The notes beneath the pieces are model-generated. The model was not told the DNA's origin. It did no database searches and saw only the letters and a program-made list of their open reading frames with translations. From Augochlora pura (Eukaryota; Arthropoda; Insecta; Hymenoptera; Halictidae), in assembly GCF_028453695.1 (NCBI RefSeq), contig NC_135774.1:19902001-19966000 (forward strand): a stretch of 64,000 bases of DNA, written 5' to 3'. This document shows positions 1 to 12,600 of this stretch, piece after piece; the stretch's first letter is position 1, and every line of letters begins with the position of its first letter. A program made the translations under genes and the position numbers.

Positions 1-1800
1 GCTCAGTCAACAAACCACAAAAATATGATATTCAAAGTTATACGCGACGTGTAGATTTAAAAAAGATATAAAAATGTAAACGATATTGTATTTCAACGGT
101 GTCGAGAAGAAGGGAACAAAGAGACAAAGAAATGCTATTTTTATTTCACGTAAATATCCGCGGTCTATATATGGTATATATATATGTATAATCTTGCATT
201 ATTACGCAACACCGTTGAACACAGCATTACCGGGAACATCTCGTGCCTGCGCGGCAGAATTAAAAATCACTTGGCCTTTCAAAGATAATCTCATCCGTGC
301 CCAGCACTTTCATCCACGGTGAAACGAGATAAAAATGGCGCCGTAGAAGACCGCCAATTAAATTTGTCTTCGAACGCGCGGACGATTATTTCCCTGAAAA
401 AAATGCCTGTTCACGGCTGACAAGAATCACCGTTAATTACCCGAACGAAACTATAATACCACCTGTCCAAACGGCGGTGCCACGGCGACGGCGTCTAATG
501 AAAGTCGGCGCGTTTATGAAATCACGGCTAAAGGACACGTCTGAGGAACGGACGGAGAACAAATGGCGTAAGTGCGAGCACGGTCTCTCGACACGGGGAT
601 TCACCCTCGATTTTCTTCTCTCCACGCCCCGTGGCCCCATCCTTTTGCTCGAGAAAGTGGCGAAAAGTAAAAAAGAAAAAAAAAAGAAAGAAGAAAAAAA
701 AGAGCAAGAGTACAAAAGACGAGAAACGAGAGCAAGCACGGCGGGGGGGATCCGCGAGGGTGGGCGGCGAGGGGCGGCGAGAGGGGCGCGGAGGAGACCG
801 CTCTTGGGTTATCTAGCAAGTCACTTCATGGTATGTATCCACCGACTACGAGGTATATCCCTTTACAGGTTGGGTGTTGCCGGAGGAGGCGATGCGAGAG
901 GTGTCATTTGTACACAAAAGAGGGAGGCGAAGCTGCGTTACGTGGCACGTGCATTTAGGGGGAGGGGGGGGGGGGCGGGGGGGGGAGAAAAGGGAGAAAG
1001 CCAGACGGGGACGGAGAAAAGAGCGGAACGTATATTTACGGTCCCGAACGAACGTGCACGCGTTACCCGCGCGCCGGTGTATCGAGGCGCACGCTATTCA
1101 AAGGCGACGCGGAAAATCTAATGAAAATTTTGAATAATAAATACCCGGAGCCTGCCTGGTCGTCCCCGGAGCGAATTATTTCGAAAATGTTTGATCGCAT
1201 TATCTCCCGCGGTCTTTGAGAAGAGGGAAACCCGCCAGCTGCTCGTTTCTAGGACCGAGGATGCTTATGCAAATCCACGAAATTTAGACGCTAATTTATA
1301 GAAAAGAAAATTAAGCAGAATTTTGTTCCCTGTGCTCGAAGCGCGTGTCCAGTCCGCTTTAATATTCATACACTGTAAGACCTTATTAAAATCTTGATTT
1401 CGCCGTGTTCTTTATATTAGGATGGAAATACGTCATTGATACGGATGAAATTATGCTTCGAATACGTGAAATTTCCTTTTTTCTAGAAGAATCCGTGGCT
1501 CGCGCATGTGCTCTCTTTGTGATTATTTTCAATTCATTTTTAAACATGTAAAATTGTGCGCGTGTACTACGTTATCCATTTCAAGAAGAAATTAATGTTC
1601 TACATATATTTAATCGATTTTCTAGAAAAACAATAACGAAGTATAAATCTGTAAATAATCGACTTGTATATATCTGTATTACGAATTTTTTAGTATATGA
1701 AAAATGCATGAAATATTAGAAAGAAGTGATTCGTTATATTTAACAGCCTAGTCGACGAAATTAATGTATTTGACATTCCGTTTATCGAGGTATAAAAGTA
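1..1800. other. Gene-free region, GC/purine-rich first half
   Basis: No credible gene is seen. Bases 480-1130 are GC-rich and purine-biased. They contain an A/G tract (about 660-730) and a long G-run. The open frames here (up to 214 codons at 477-1121) are made of Arg, Gly, Lys and Glu runs on one strand and Phe, Ser, Pro and Leu runs on the other, as expected when low-complexity DNA is translated. Bases 1140-1800 are AT-rich, and I see nothing specific in them apart from a TATA-like TATAAAAG near 1792, which has no gene behind it. Confidence 0.6.
958..985 (+). repeat. G-run, potential G-quadruplex
   Basis: An almost uninterrupted run of about 26 guanines broken by one A and one C, inside a purine-rich stretch. 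Several G-triplets with very short loops satisfy the intrastrand G-quadruplex pattern. It may also be a sequencing or assembly weak spot, because homopolymers of this length are error-prone. Confidence 0.8.
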
Positions 1801-1807
1801 ACTGACC

Positions 1808-1935
1808 TATAATGCTTCGCAAAGATGGCGAGACTGAATTTATTGGAAGCTCTCGCCATTCTTTTTTCTTGATTTGATAATTTCGTCAATCATTTTCTAA
1901 AAAAGAGTCTTCGTAACTTCAGTAAGTTGGAAATT
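1808..1935 (+). repeat. Dispersed repeat family A, copy 1
   Basis: This stretch aligns by eye with 22003-22120. Shared blocks in order are AGACTRAATTTATT, CTCTC..CCAT, CAATCATTT and AAAGAGTCTT, followed by a TAA..TC..AACTT tail, with a small length difference in the middle. It has no coding potential or recognisable terminal repeats. I do not recognise the family. It could be an old MITE or SINE fragment. Homology to the other copy is fairly sure, the boundaries are not. Confidence 0.55.
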
Positions 1936-3474
1936 CAAATTTAAAATAAAAAGGCACATTGCGGAAAATATATGTAAATAGATGCGAGCGAATAATTTTC
2001 ATTAAAAAGTATCGACTCATAATCTTGCCGCCTGAACGACAGAACATTAATAAACGGTTTAGCAACGAGAAAACAATTGATTTGTAATTTTTAAAAACCG
2101 CCGCTCGCACGTAAGGATATCGGCGAGATCTTAAAGGTGATTCGGCGCGTTTGTTGCAAAGCGCGCCGAGGTTAGCCGCGATTATGCGATTAAATTTTTT
2201 CCCTAATTCGCTCTCGTTTCGCTTAGCCCCAGCATCGATTCAGTCCCGGGATTATTGCCGGACGAGAGAAACTAAACCTAGTTAACCGACATTAATTGCG
2301 GAGAATCGGAGAAGATTGATTCCGCCTAACATATAATTGACTCATTAATTTCCAGCTCTTGCGTCACGCGTAGGCGCGATGCTTGCAATGTTTCATTAGC
2401 TCCTAATGAGATCATCGTCGCGAGGTAATAGACGAGAAGAACAACTCCGATGCCTGCAATTGTGTAACAGCTCTTTTCGTCGCTTTGCTCGTTCAATAGG
2501 AGAAATTACTATTCAGTGGTCACGCATTTTACAACTACAGAACGAATCAGGTAAACTGTTCAAGCTTGCCGCCTCCATGATTACGAAATCATTACTCCTT
2601 ATTTAGTGTTTGTAGCCTTCGAGATGTTAGATTGTTTATTTTCTAAGCAGAATTAGTACTGCGATGTTTTATTCAATTTCAACATATTAATTTAATTACT
2701 GACCATCTATCATTTCGTATTTATGTATGAATATGTAAATCTGGTATAAAATCAGAAAGGGTTGACGAGGTTTTAATGCATAATAATTATGCATAATAAA
2801 TTGATTTCAGGAACGCCTATACATAAAAGTGTAAATAAAACTAACACCAAATATATATTTTCTATAAAAATGCACTCAAGCGATCCAAATATCTTTAAAA
2901 TTAAATTTCTCACTCATATTACAAGGTAGTTCACAGGTTAGTTAAGAATATTACTCCTTCGTTTCTCGCAATGTGGAAAATACAATTTACGCCACCGTGA
3001 TTATAATCCGCTGTAATGTAACTTCGATTGATCGTTAACATGTACGAGATTATTCGAGAGGAGCGTTGGCTTCGGTACAGTCGCAGGAAACGTCGCCTTC
3101 TTCCGAGAACGTTCATTCGAGCGGCGTCGTTCGCGTAACCAAATAATTGATGCAGCAAATAACAACTCGGAAATTTAACGATGGCCAGGGATGACAGTAA
3201 ATTCGTCGCGAGCATCGTTTCGAGTTCGTTGTACAGCGGTCGCGAGTATGCATACGAAAAGGGGGAGGTATTTTCTGGCACGTTGTTACCCCGGATTATG
3301 GTACGCGTCTTCAACCCCGAGAGGTTATACGGCCGGAAGTTGAATGGTCTCTACAAAAGTTTCACCGTCGTGGAGCTCTGTCCTCGTTAATTCCAAAGTT
3401 TCGTGAATCTCTACCCTCTCCGCAGCATTCCCTCTTTTTTTTTGTTACAGAGAGCAGCGCGCGGGGGTGCGGCG

Positions 3475-3487
3475 GAGAGAGAGAGAG

Positions 3488-3528
<41 letters not shown>
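3475..3528 (+). repeat. (GA)n microsatellite
   Basis: About 54 bases of GA dinucleotide with one ACAGAT interruption. It lies in a purine-rich segment that continues to about 3560. Its translations give the Ser-Leu or Arg-Glu runs that mimic open frames here. Confidence 0.95.
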
Positions 3529-3531
<3 letters not shown>

Positions 3532-4136
3532 AGGACAGAGAACGCGAGAGAGGAGAGGAAACGGCAAACGCACTCGCAGTTGGTTCGTTCATAGGCTTCC
3601 ATTGGCGCGAGAACGCGACCGCGAAAGAAACCGTCATCGTCGGTAATAAGATGATCGTCGGAAACCAGATCCTCGGTCTGAATAATTACGTTCCAACTTT
3701 ATTAGGGACTAACTCGTAACTACGCTCCTGCGATAGGTGTTCTCTGTTCGCGGTAACAAGCCGAAAACATTGTACATCATTTGTAATCTCGGTACCAGAT
3801 CGTCTTGCCGCTTTCAGATCTTCTTTCCGATCGAGACAATAACGCGTGTATACTGGTGTCACGTGCAGCTTTCTACGTCGTCCAGCAGATGCAAGAGCAA
3901 CGACAAGAAGCGACATTTATAACCCTGTCGGCGCATCATGTGACTCCTTCGTTTATTCTACAGCAGAGATACGGTGCAAGAACTTGACCAGCGAATGCTA
4001 TACGTAATAGTAACGTGAAACTATACTGCCTTTGCCGTAGCTACTGCTAAAATTGCCACATTTCTTACAAATAATGTTATCGTTGTTATCCATCTAAAAT
4101 GACGTGTTGTAAACAAATAAAAAAATTTTATAATTA

Positions 4137-4165
4137 TTTTATTATTATTGTTATTATTATTATAT
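4137..4165 (+). repeat. (ATT)n microsatellite
   Basis: ATT triplets with a single GTT interruption in an AT-rich context. No LINE sequence is recognisable upstream, so I treat it as plain simple sequence. Confidence 0.8.
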
Positions 4166-5700
4166 ATCTACATATTTTAGCATGGCGGCATTAAGTACCT
4201 GGCTATTAGCGATCACGCGTTTTACAGCTAACTATGCTATAATTATTAATATATTATAATTAATTATATTCTATTAGAATTAACGTTCATATTAGCAAGA
4301 GTAGCTATAATAAAAAAATTATAACGAATCATATATATAAATAGGAGTTCATTGAACTTTAACAATTGAAACTGGTTACAAACACTTCCCTGAACGATGA
4401 CCTAATTTCAATACTTCTGCGGATAGGCAGAGGAATCGATTTCAAAGAGATATACTCGGACGATGTATAGATCTCGTTCAACCACTGCAGTTTTTACTAT
4501 TGCTACTTAGAAAAGAGTTGTAACTAGGCTTGGTTCCCGGAATCACGCGACATTCTATAGGGTGACCCGAAACGACAGAGCCGGGACACGGAAAAGAACG
4601 AAGAAACTGAAAGTTCATTCCGTGCATGAAACGCGAACGCGAGCACCCGTATGCATACCCGTTCGCGTGCCCAATAAATTTATCAAATTATTATCTTTAA
4701 CAACGTTTCCCATTCGAAACATATGTCCAATATCCAAAAACGATCTACAACGAATTCCCGCGTAACCCAAATCCCTACAACACGAATTCCTGCGAATATT
4801 TTCCGACCGCCATTTTTATATAGGTAATACAGTCTCTCCTACAATGCTTTTTTTATTAAAATTTAAATATTCAAAAACGAAATTAAATATTCAAGTCGTT
4901 CGAACTTTGAATGAGTGCAATTAACGATTGACGCTACAAAAGTGTTGTGACTACAAATTGGCACTACAAAAATGTAATTGCGTAACGAATTTGTTATAAT
5001 ATTTCTTTAGTTGAATTTGTTTGAAAGAAAATGTTTCTTACACACGCAGCAGCAATATTATTCGTGTTGCAACTGAACAATTCTCGTGCGACAGGATTTC
5101 GTTGCAACACGAGCTCTAACAACGCGAATAAAAATGGTCCGTGTACAACAATGTAGCAGAACTTGATTGGGATTTAAAGTAGCAACTGTTCGAAACCTCG
5201 TTTCAACATCTCGGTTTCTTGACGTTCATTTCCGCTGCGTCAAGTTCCGTTCTCAAAACAAGTATGTACTATCAAACAACCGCGATGCAACGGAGGCCGC
5301 GCCATTGTCCATCGATGTTTTGCATTCGCAGGAGTACGGACGGACACACCAATAAACCGTTGCGAACAGTTTGTATTGATAAAACCGCGATCGGACGAGC
5401 GAACCCTTTCCCCCCCTGTTCATTCGCAACACGCGACGGCATAAAAATCCCTGCTCAGCTATGCGCTCCGAGAAGCAAATACAACAAGAACACGTGAAAA
5501 AAAGATTCATCGATTGCCCTTCAATTTTTAATCTTACCCCCTCGGTGCAGGTGCAAAATTCGGATCACGGATGTATAACGAAGCACTTCATCCCCGTTGG
5601 ACGACTGGGCACGTGGCGGGCAAAAAAAATTTTTAACCCAACAACACTCGCGAAACTAGTTGTTAGTCACGCGGCTGGGGATTGCGGGGGGTGGGTGATG

Positions 5701-5812
5701 GATAGATAGAGAGATGGAAAGGGAGAGAGAGATAGGAGTGGGAGAGCAAGAGCAAGAGAGAGAGAGAGAGATAGGAGAGGGAGAGCAAGAGCAAGAGAGA
5801 GAGAGAGGAGGA
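5701..5812 (+). repeat. Purine minisatellite, 39-bp period
   Basis: A GA-rich tract contains two near-identical units that start at 5731 and 5770. Each runs GATAGGAG, (T/A)GGGAGAGC, AAGAGCAAGAGAG and then a GA run. The 39-base offset shows tandem duplication inside a GA microsatellite. All-purine bias makes the tract a candidate for triplex (H-DNA) structure. Confidence 0.85.
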
Positions 5813-5819
5813 GGCACAG

Positions 5820-8800
5820 TGAAATAATGTGGCGCGAACGTGGATCGTAGAGGGGCCAATGGGGTGAAATCTAAGGGGAAGGGGTCGCGGGACGCGGGAC
5901 GCAGGGCCGCGTTGGCTCGCAATTTGCGTAATTGAGCCCTGAATTATTTACACTGTCGGGTGCGTCATACTTCTGTTCGGTAATAACTGACAGGGCCGCG
6001 TAAATGCGAAATCGGTTGACACTTAACACGATTCAAAATTACGGACAGCAACCAACCGACGGCATCGACCGTTCCATGGGCTACAGGCGACGAAATGCGG
6101 CTTGTCTCGGTTACATATTTTTATCGGCGTCGCGCTGTATCGATGCACGCACATTTTTCGCGGGAAACTCAAGAGGCTGGATCGGAAATTGAATTTCCCT
6201 CATGGATCAGATAACCGGATCAAATATCGAAATATCGAAATCTTAACAGTCGTGGATTGCCTTGCTTCATCCCAGCAATCAACTAGAATTTCATTTTAAC
6301 GTTTTTGTGAGATGTTAAGTTGAATTTCTATTAGTTTCGGAATCGCAAGGCTGCGAATGTATTTGGTCTGTTGGAAAGTTCTGTCTGCTAATGATCATGT
6401 TGATAGTATTTTTCACGCTGATTCGAATTATCGGTATATTATTTTGCCAACTCATTTTTTTCCGACGGTGGAAAGAATCATTTTATGAAAAAAAATCTGT
6501 TTGAGAAATTCATAACCAATTCTTTTCAACATCGTCCACACAGATAAATGTCAAAATTTCGGACGAAAGTTTTATTATTCCCCGAGTTATTTCATTTTTT
6601 TGCAATAAGTATTGGTGTCACAGTAATACTTAGTTGGCAGAGAAGAGATAAAGACTAACTAATAAAATGTTATACGACCCTATTCAATATAAATATTCAA
6701 TCGAATCATTCATTCTGTTTTACTATTAATCCAACAATGATTATTAAATAAGTTTAAAACATATTAATATTTCCCTAAAATCACAATTGAATATTTTCAT
6801 AAACTATGTAAATAAAATATAGTTATAATTAAAAATACAAAGTGTATTACAACTCAATCTAGAATTAAAACGATACGATCAATAAAGTTCTACTCTTCCA
6901 CACAAAAGTTAAGATTCGGTTTTTCAATGACAAAGCTTAGCTAACCCGAATAATCCGACTCACAGAAATCCATAACGCTGTCGAGCCCTCTCCTCTTTCG
7001 CACACCACGAACCATAAAGAGTTAACGTTCGGCGTCGAAGCGAGCATCTGCCCCGGATCCATCCACGTTACCGCGCGGAACGGCGAATCACGCGTGCACA
7101 AAGTATTCCGAGGAGACAGAAGACGAATTACAGTGTCGATTTGTCAGCGAAAACAAGCCGCCCTCCCGTGTGCCGCGCGCTCGCACGAGATTGCATCGAC
7201 GTATTTGCAGAACGGATATAATGTTTACGCGCGTCCTTGAACAAGCCCCGTGTACTTAGCGATTCACTTAACGACTCGCCGAGAAGTGACTTCGCTTTTG
7301 CTAATCTGCCTCCGAGTGCGAAATATAAGCTCGCGATAATGCACTCGACAATCCCCGTCGCGAATCAAGATTAAGGTGAGCTGCGGACGCTAATATTCGC
7401 GACGAAACGGAATATCATTCCCACCCCGTGTGTTTTCCTCCCGGCGAGAACGGAGAGCGCGCGACGCGCTGCAGTTTCTCCGGCCGTTTCCTCGGGCGCT
7501 CTAATCTCTGCCGAAACACCGTCGATGTTTTTCAGCCTGCCGGAAATAAACGGCACTCGAAAACGAACATATTTGTATTGCGAAATAGGGAAACACCTTC
7601 ATAAGGAATATACACGTGAAATCTCCTTTTCCCCCTCAGAACAAAGGGGAAATGAGTTTCCCCGTCTAGAATATTCATCTCGCCTCATCTCGAGTCTGCG
7701 AGCCGCGCTCTCCGCGGAGATATTTCGGCGAATAAGGAGATAGGAGGCAAATGAACGGTGAATGCAACGCAGCTACAATCACACCGGGGAAATCGAAGAG
7801 GCACGGAAAGAGGGATTGGCGCGGCGGCGTGAGCCAGCGGGCGGAGGGAAAAACAACGCGGAGAGAAAGGAAACACCGGGCGCATGTTGCTATAGAACAC
7901 CTCATTTGCCGGGAACGATTCGAAAACGAAGGTGGGGGCGGGGTTTGATAGCGAACGAGGAACGGGGGCTCGCTCTGCTCGAGGATACAAAGAAATCGCG
8001 TAGATCCGCTCATTCTGGAAAATTCGTTTCCACGCGGGACGAGCATCGTCCCTTTTTTCGCCCGGTGAACGCCAAAGGAACCAAACAGACGGCAACAAGG
8101 TCGGCCCATAAGTTCCCGCGGTTTTAATTTCCATTGAAATCTCCTGTGTAATAGTTTGTCGAACATGTATGTCGTAATTGTGTAACTGTTTTGCGATCGA
8201 TTACTTATTCGTTCCATGTCACTAAAAAAGTAATTACACGCTCTTTGAAAACTATAGAGTGTCAAATCGACAAACACAGAAACCTCTGACATATTTTTCT
8301 GTACAGTTCAATCTCAGTCAATGTTACAATCAACGTAATTACAATTCATGATATTCAAGAATTTTTGGATTTTGCAATCCGATAATCTTATTACAAAAAA
8401 TTGATCTGTTAGTCAGAAACGGAAGTAGAAAAATTAATTTTCACGTAATTCAATTCTATGTGCAAAAAGTACTTCAGAAATATATCTGTTCAATATTTAT
8501 TTGATTTTTAACCGAATGACCGCTCCCCTTGAGAAATTTAATCTCTTTATTTCTCGCACCGAACGAATAAGTAAATGATCGCGTTTGTCCCGGAATTATT
8601 CGCGGGACGTTTAAATCGAAATTAAAACGGCGCGATCTTGCGGACCGACCTATTAAATGCTGCGCATTTCGACGATTATCGAACGACGCCTCTCGCGCGG
8701 AGGGGACAGGCGGGCGCGGAAATATCCATGGCGCAACCAAATCAGAGAAAAGGGTAATGGATACCAAGTTTACGGTTGCATTTGCTTTCAGCCGTTTTCC

Positions 8801-9040
8801 ATAGATGCCACGGATACCGAAGGCTGCCGAGGCTTTACATAAAGGGTGTGAAAACGCTGCTTCTCCGCCGTTATCAATGCTCGTTCGGTTCCGAAGCGAA
8901 ATCGAGTTATCTGGGTAAGTTGTTCAAAAGGAAAAGAACTGCGACACGAATGGTACACCCCCCGCCACCCGCGATGTTTGTCGCCACGGATCGTTCAATA
9001 AGGGATAAGTAATAAATATCGTGCTTCGCCATGAACGGTA
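5820..9040. other. Gene-free region, CpG-rich 7.0-8.1 kb
   Basis: No gene is recognised. Bases 6300-6960 are AT-rich with nothing specific. Bases 7000-8130 are CpG-rich and are open in several frames on both strands (longest 205 codons, minus strand, 7675-8292). Those frames overlap one another and have no domain-like pattern. A CpG-rich block like this could hold a promoter or enhancer, but no supporting element was found. Confidence 0.5.
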
Positions 9041-9050
9041 TGGAATTGTA

Positions 9051-9080
9051 ATTAGACTGCGGATTGCAAATATTTATGGA
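9051..9080 (+). repeat. CTAGACTGCGG module, divergent copy
   Basis: ATTAGACTGCGGATTGCAAA matches the first 14 bases of the recurrent module and then diverges. It is one of roughly a dozen related sites in the window. The copy is short and its downstream boundary is not visible. Confidence 0.6.
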
Positions 9081-9211
9081 AAAAACGAGTTGATCTGATG
9101 CAAAGCAGCTGATATATGTAAGGGATTAATAATGATATTTCGTTACTTTTAACTCGAGCAAAGACGAAAATGTCTACATAGTCGCTGCGTCTTACAAATA
9201 ATGTAGACAAA

Positions 9212-9235
9212 TTTGTATTTTATATAAAATACAAA
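9212..9235. repeat. Perfect 24-base AT palindrome
   Basis: TTTGTATTTTAT is followed immediately by its exact reverse complement, giving a perfect inverted repeat without a spacer. It is AT-rich and could extrude as a cruciform. It lies between two CTAGACTGCGG-type sites and has no recognised function. Confidence 0.85.
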
Positions 9236-9363
9236 GGCAGACTAGTTGCAATGATTCGGTAATTTTTCCAGAGAAAATTAATGGAGATTCTCATTTTTAA
9301 AAACATTTTTGACATCGACTATAGAGATCCTTATGGTGGAATAATAGTATTCAAAATACATAT

Positions 9364-9392
9364 TGCAGATTTTTATGCATTTTATGCATAAT
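9364..9392 (+). repeat. CTAGACTGCGG module, degenerate copy
   Basis: TGCAGATTTTTATGCATTTT resembles the GCGGATTTTATGCATTT core of the module. A duplicated TTATGCAT follows. The GAC of the module start is missing, so membership is only probable. Confidence 0.4.
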
Positions 9393-9463
9393 TTTATTTC
9401 AATGTATATTTTTATATTAAATATTTTAATGTTGTTACAGACATTCATGTTTGCAATTCTCGT

Positions 9464-9565
9464 TTGAAATACTATATATTATATATATTGTATGATATAA
9501 TATAATTGATATAGTATTAGATTATTGTGTAACACATATTATATATTATATATTTTATACTATAA
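9464..9565. repeat. AT-rich TATA/ATAT low-complexity tract
   Basis: About 100 bases almost entirely of A and T, with repeated TATATTATATA motifs and partial palindromes. Simple-sequence drift is the likeliest explanation. Confidence 0.7.
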
Positions 9566-9606
9566 TTCATAGAAATAAAATTATTATTATTATAAACTAG
9601 CATACA

Positions 9607-9630
9607 TCATAAATGCACAAAAATCCCGGG
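9607..9630 (-). repeat. CTAGACTGCGG module core, minus strand
   Basis: The minus strand reads GGGATTTTTGTGCATTTATG, a match to the GGATTTTATGCATTT core but without the TAGACTG start. It lies 0.5 kb from the plus-strand copy at 9051. It could be the opposite end of the same element, but no continuous homology ties them together. Confidence 0.35.
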
Positions 9631-9639
9631 AATAAATAC

Positions 9640-12600
9640 TCGAATAATTTGATTAAACAGAGAAAGCGAGATTCCAATAATATTGGCAATAATAAATCGT
9701 ATAAAATGTTCTCAAAGGATCGATAGCAACGGTTAAACAATAGCGTCGAGCCTTACCGTAAAATAATACGGAAAGCATGAGCGAGGCTTCGAGAACGAAT
9801 GAATCGCCGAGAAATTCGAAATTCGAATGAAAACGGTCTGGGTGTTGAATCTTTAAGTGGACAGTTAAACGCGACATGTGAATTCCCAACGAGTCAAAGC
9901 CGTCAATGAAAGCGAAAAACGAAAAAAAAAAAATGGAGGATCGCCCGATTCAAATGTCAGTCCAAATGCTGATGAAAACCGCACCAACAGGAACGAGCTC
10001 GCTGCAAATGGCGTAGGAAATTTGTTTCTGTTATCGCGCTCAGCTATCGCGACGTCACTCCTCGATGCGTTGTCAAAACGAATCACTGTCTACGGGATCG
10101 ATAACCCATTTCCTCAACAAGGCTTCCCGATTAACCGGCTACGGACCAATGTTTCAACCGATCCAGGAAAAAAAAACAACCGTTACGATACTAATTTACG
10201 AATCCGAATACGGCGGCGCTGGTAAACGGATCGATGCGTCTTAAACACTTACGTTTCGAGAATATCGGCAGACATCGATTTACGGATAACTCACCTGCAA
10301 CAAACAATAAAGGCTTTGGTTAGAAAAAGAGTAACAGCATCGATTAAGAATATATAATTATTCGTGCAACAAGGTAAATTGAAACAAAATTTAATTGTAC
10401 GTCTTCTATTTTTTTAAGGAAACATTTAATATGGAATTTCACGGATTAAATAGTATTCTCATATTTTTCGTCTTCTATTCGTGTTACGAATTTCTATTGC
10501 CGCATAAATTTTTTCCAAAGATGAAATTATTATAGGACCAGGTCATTTGATATTCTTACTTCAAATCTGTTTTCCATTCATTTATTTTAACCCTTTGCAC
10601 TTGAATAGCGGCGCTGCTGCACCAATCAAATTTACCGTACTGTATGATTGCGAGCAATTGTTACGTTACTTTTGTTTCCATTTAACCCTTTACAGTATTC
10701 TATGAATAAAGAAGTTTATTAAAAAGCTTCTCATAGAAACATGTTTACAATACTTGTAACTATTAAAAAAATCAGAAAACAATCGCCTTTTCTAGTGCGG
10801 TAGGCAGCGTTGAATAAATAATATTGTATTTAGGATTCACAATAATCAAATCGTAAAACTAGTCGAAGCGCAAAAGTCCCGAACACGAGTTTGTCCTATT
10901 CGCTGTTAGTTTTCCATCTTCGGTTTCAGAGCGCAGGGTGTGTAGCTGCTACCAGACTTCGAAACTATCGTTAACCAACGTTAACGATTATCGACCCCCC
11001 GATATCGGTGTCCACATAACTACCAGCTCGCAGATACGTGTGTGCACTACGTATTACTTGCTTGGAATTGAGGCGTAACGTCATTTACAAACTGCCTGCA
11101 ATACATAGAGCTTCCGGAACTCTCCCCAAAGATTGTGTTACGTGCAGCCGCAGTTCTTCGAATTTTTCATTTCGCTTACGAATCAACGTCCAGCCGGTGT
11201 CTAATGGCCGCATTGATCGCCGCAACAAAGACAAATTAATTCCCATTCACGACTCGTTGAAATATTAATTTATCGATTGTTTATGTCGGAACGAAACCCA
11301 TCGTCCGACGGGGGACGCGGGGTGATTTTATATTCATGAACGTCGAGAAGATTTTTTTGGAAACAATTCCGCCGCCGATCCTGCCCGGCAAATATAAAAT
11401 AAGGTTTTAAATTAATTGGGGGACGGATAGAGGAGAAGGTCCGATCGCGCGAACACCTGCTTTCGACCTTATTCCACCATTTTACTACGTCTCTGTTTCA
11501 CTCTCCCCTCCCGTCCGCGCCCCTTTTCGCCGCTGAGCAAATGATTTGATTAGAGAACAATGGCTTTCCATTAACAATCCTGCCTCTCCCTTCACCCTAG
11601 CTGACCATCCCTTCTCCCCCGACCGCCTGTCAGCTGACTAACCCCCTCGGTCGAACGCTCTCTGACATCGGTCGCGGAGCTCGGAGAAATCTGGTTAAAT
11701 ATGTACCGGCCCCTGCGAAATCTTCTGCAAAATCCCGTGAAAATCCGCCGAAAGTCCTGCGATAATTCTAAAAAAAAAAAGTCTTTCTAATTCGAGAGCC
11801 TCGAACCGGTGGAGAGCGAGTGCCGTTGCGCCATCCCATTTGCCTAATTGAAACAACAAGACGAGCTTCGTAAGATTTCTTACTATAATTGTGGCTCACC
11901 AGAAAGTATGTGTTTCTCCTAGATCAACTGTTATTTCGTATTATTAATATTGAGATCAGTATCGGTGTTACTATTATATAACACTTGGCAAAAAGTGCTC
12001 GGAGATTTCAAACGTGATTACCTTTTTAAAACTAGACTGAACGAATTTTGTTGGAATTTTAGAGAAACTAGTTTACTATACAGTGACTAAAGTACTTTGT
12101 TTTCAAATTTTATTTATTAGTGGTATTAGTAATTTAGTATAGAATCACTAAATCCCGTTCCTGTCCTAATATTTTCGTCATGTGAATATATTTATTCACT
12201 CTACTTGAATAGATTTATTATTATTGTAAATCTAATGGTCTTTTGTTAGAAATCATAGATTGAATCGATGAGTCTATTCAACATTATGTGACACCGTTTC
12301 TAAAAACAACTTAATCACAGAAAAATGAATTATGTCGTCTTGTTGTCTACTGAAAGCCAGTTAATTTTGTGAGAGATATTTTTTTATGGTAATTAACGAG
12401 TTATTTTCATTTATAGATAAAAATCGAATATATACGAGCGATAGAGAGGGAAATAATTTTGCTCAGCAAGAATCACGTTTCAGACGACTTTGCATCGCTG
12501 GGGCACAACCAGATCTACGTCCGCCGACCTGTTACCCTATTCGACGATACGTTTCTCCCAATCGTTCAAAGTTCCAGCTGAATTTGTCCAAGCTGCGTGT

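Larger units (their letters stand above)
1940..5700. other. Gene-free region with AT-rich and GC-rich patches
   Basis: No gene is recognised. Bases 2590-2900 are AT-rich and include a perfect palindrome at 2776-2794 built on ATGCATAAT, beside a GTTGACGAGG block shared with 15.32 kb. A GA microsatellite sits at 3475-3528. Bases 4080-4380 are AT-rich with ATT triplets. Bases 5040-5650 are mixed sequence with short overlapping frames that have no protein-like character. Confidence 0.55.

Noticed and set aside
477..1121. 214-codon plus-strand frame
   Set aside because: It is composed of purine-tract translation (Lys/Glu/Arg/Gly runs) with comparable frames on the opposite strand and no domain. 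It is a low-complexity artefact.
1785..1800. TATAAAAG considered as a core promoter
   Set aside because: No downstream gene or initiator. Such words are expected often in AT-rich DNA.
7675..8292. 205-codon minus-strand frame in CpG-rich DNA
   Set aside because: Another minus frame and two plus frames cover the same bases. Sequence has no recognisable motif, and GC-rich DNA lacks stops by composition.
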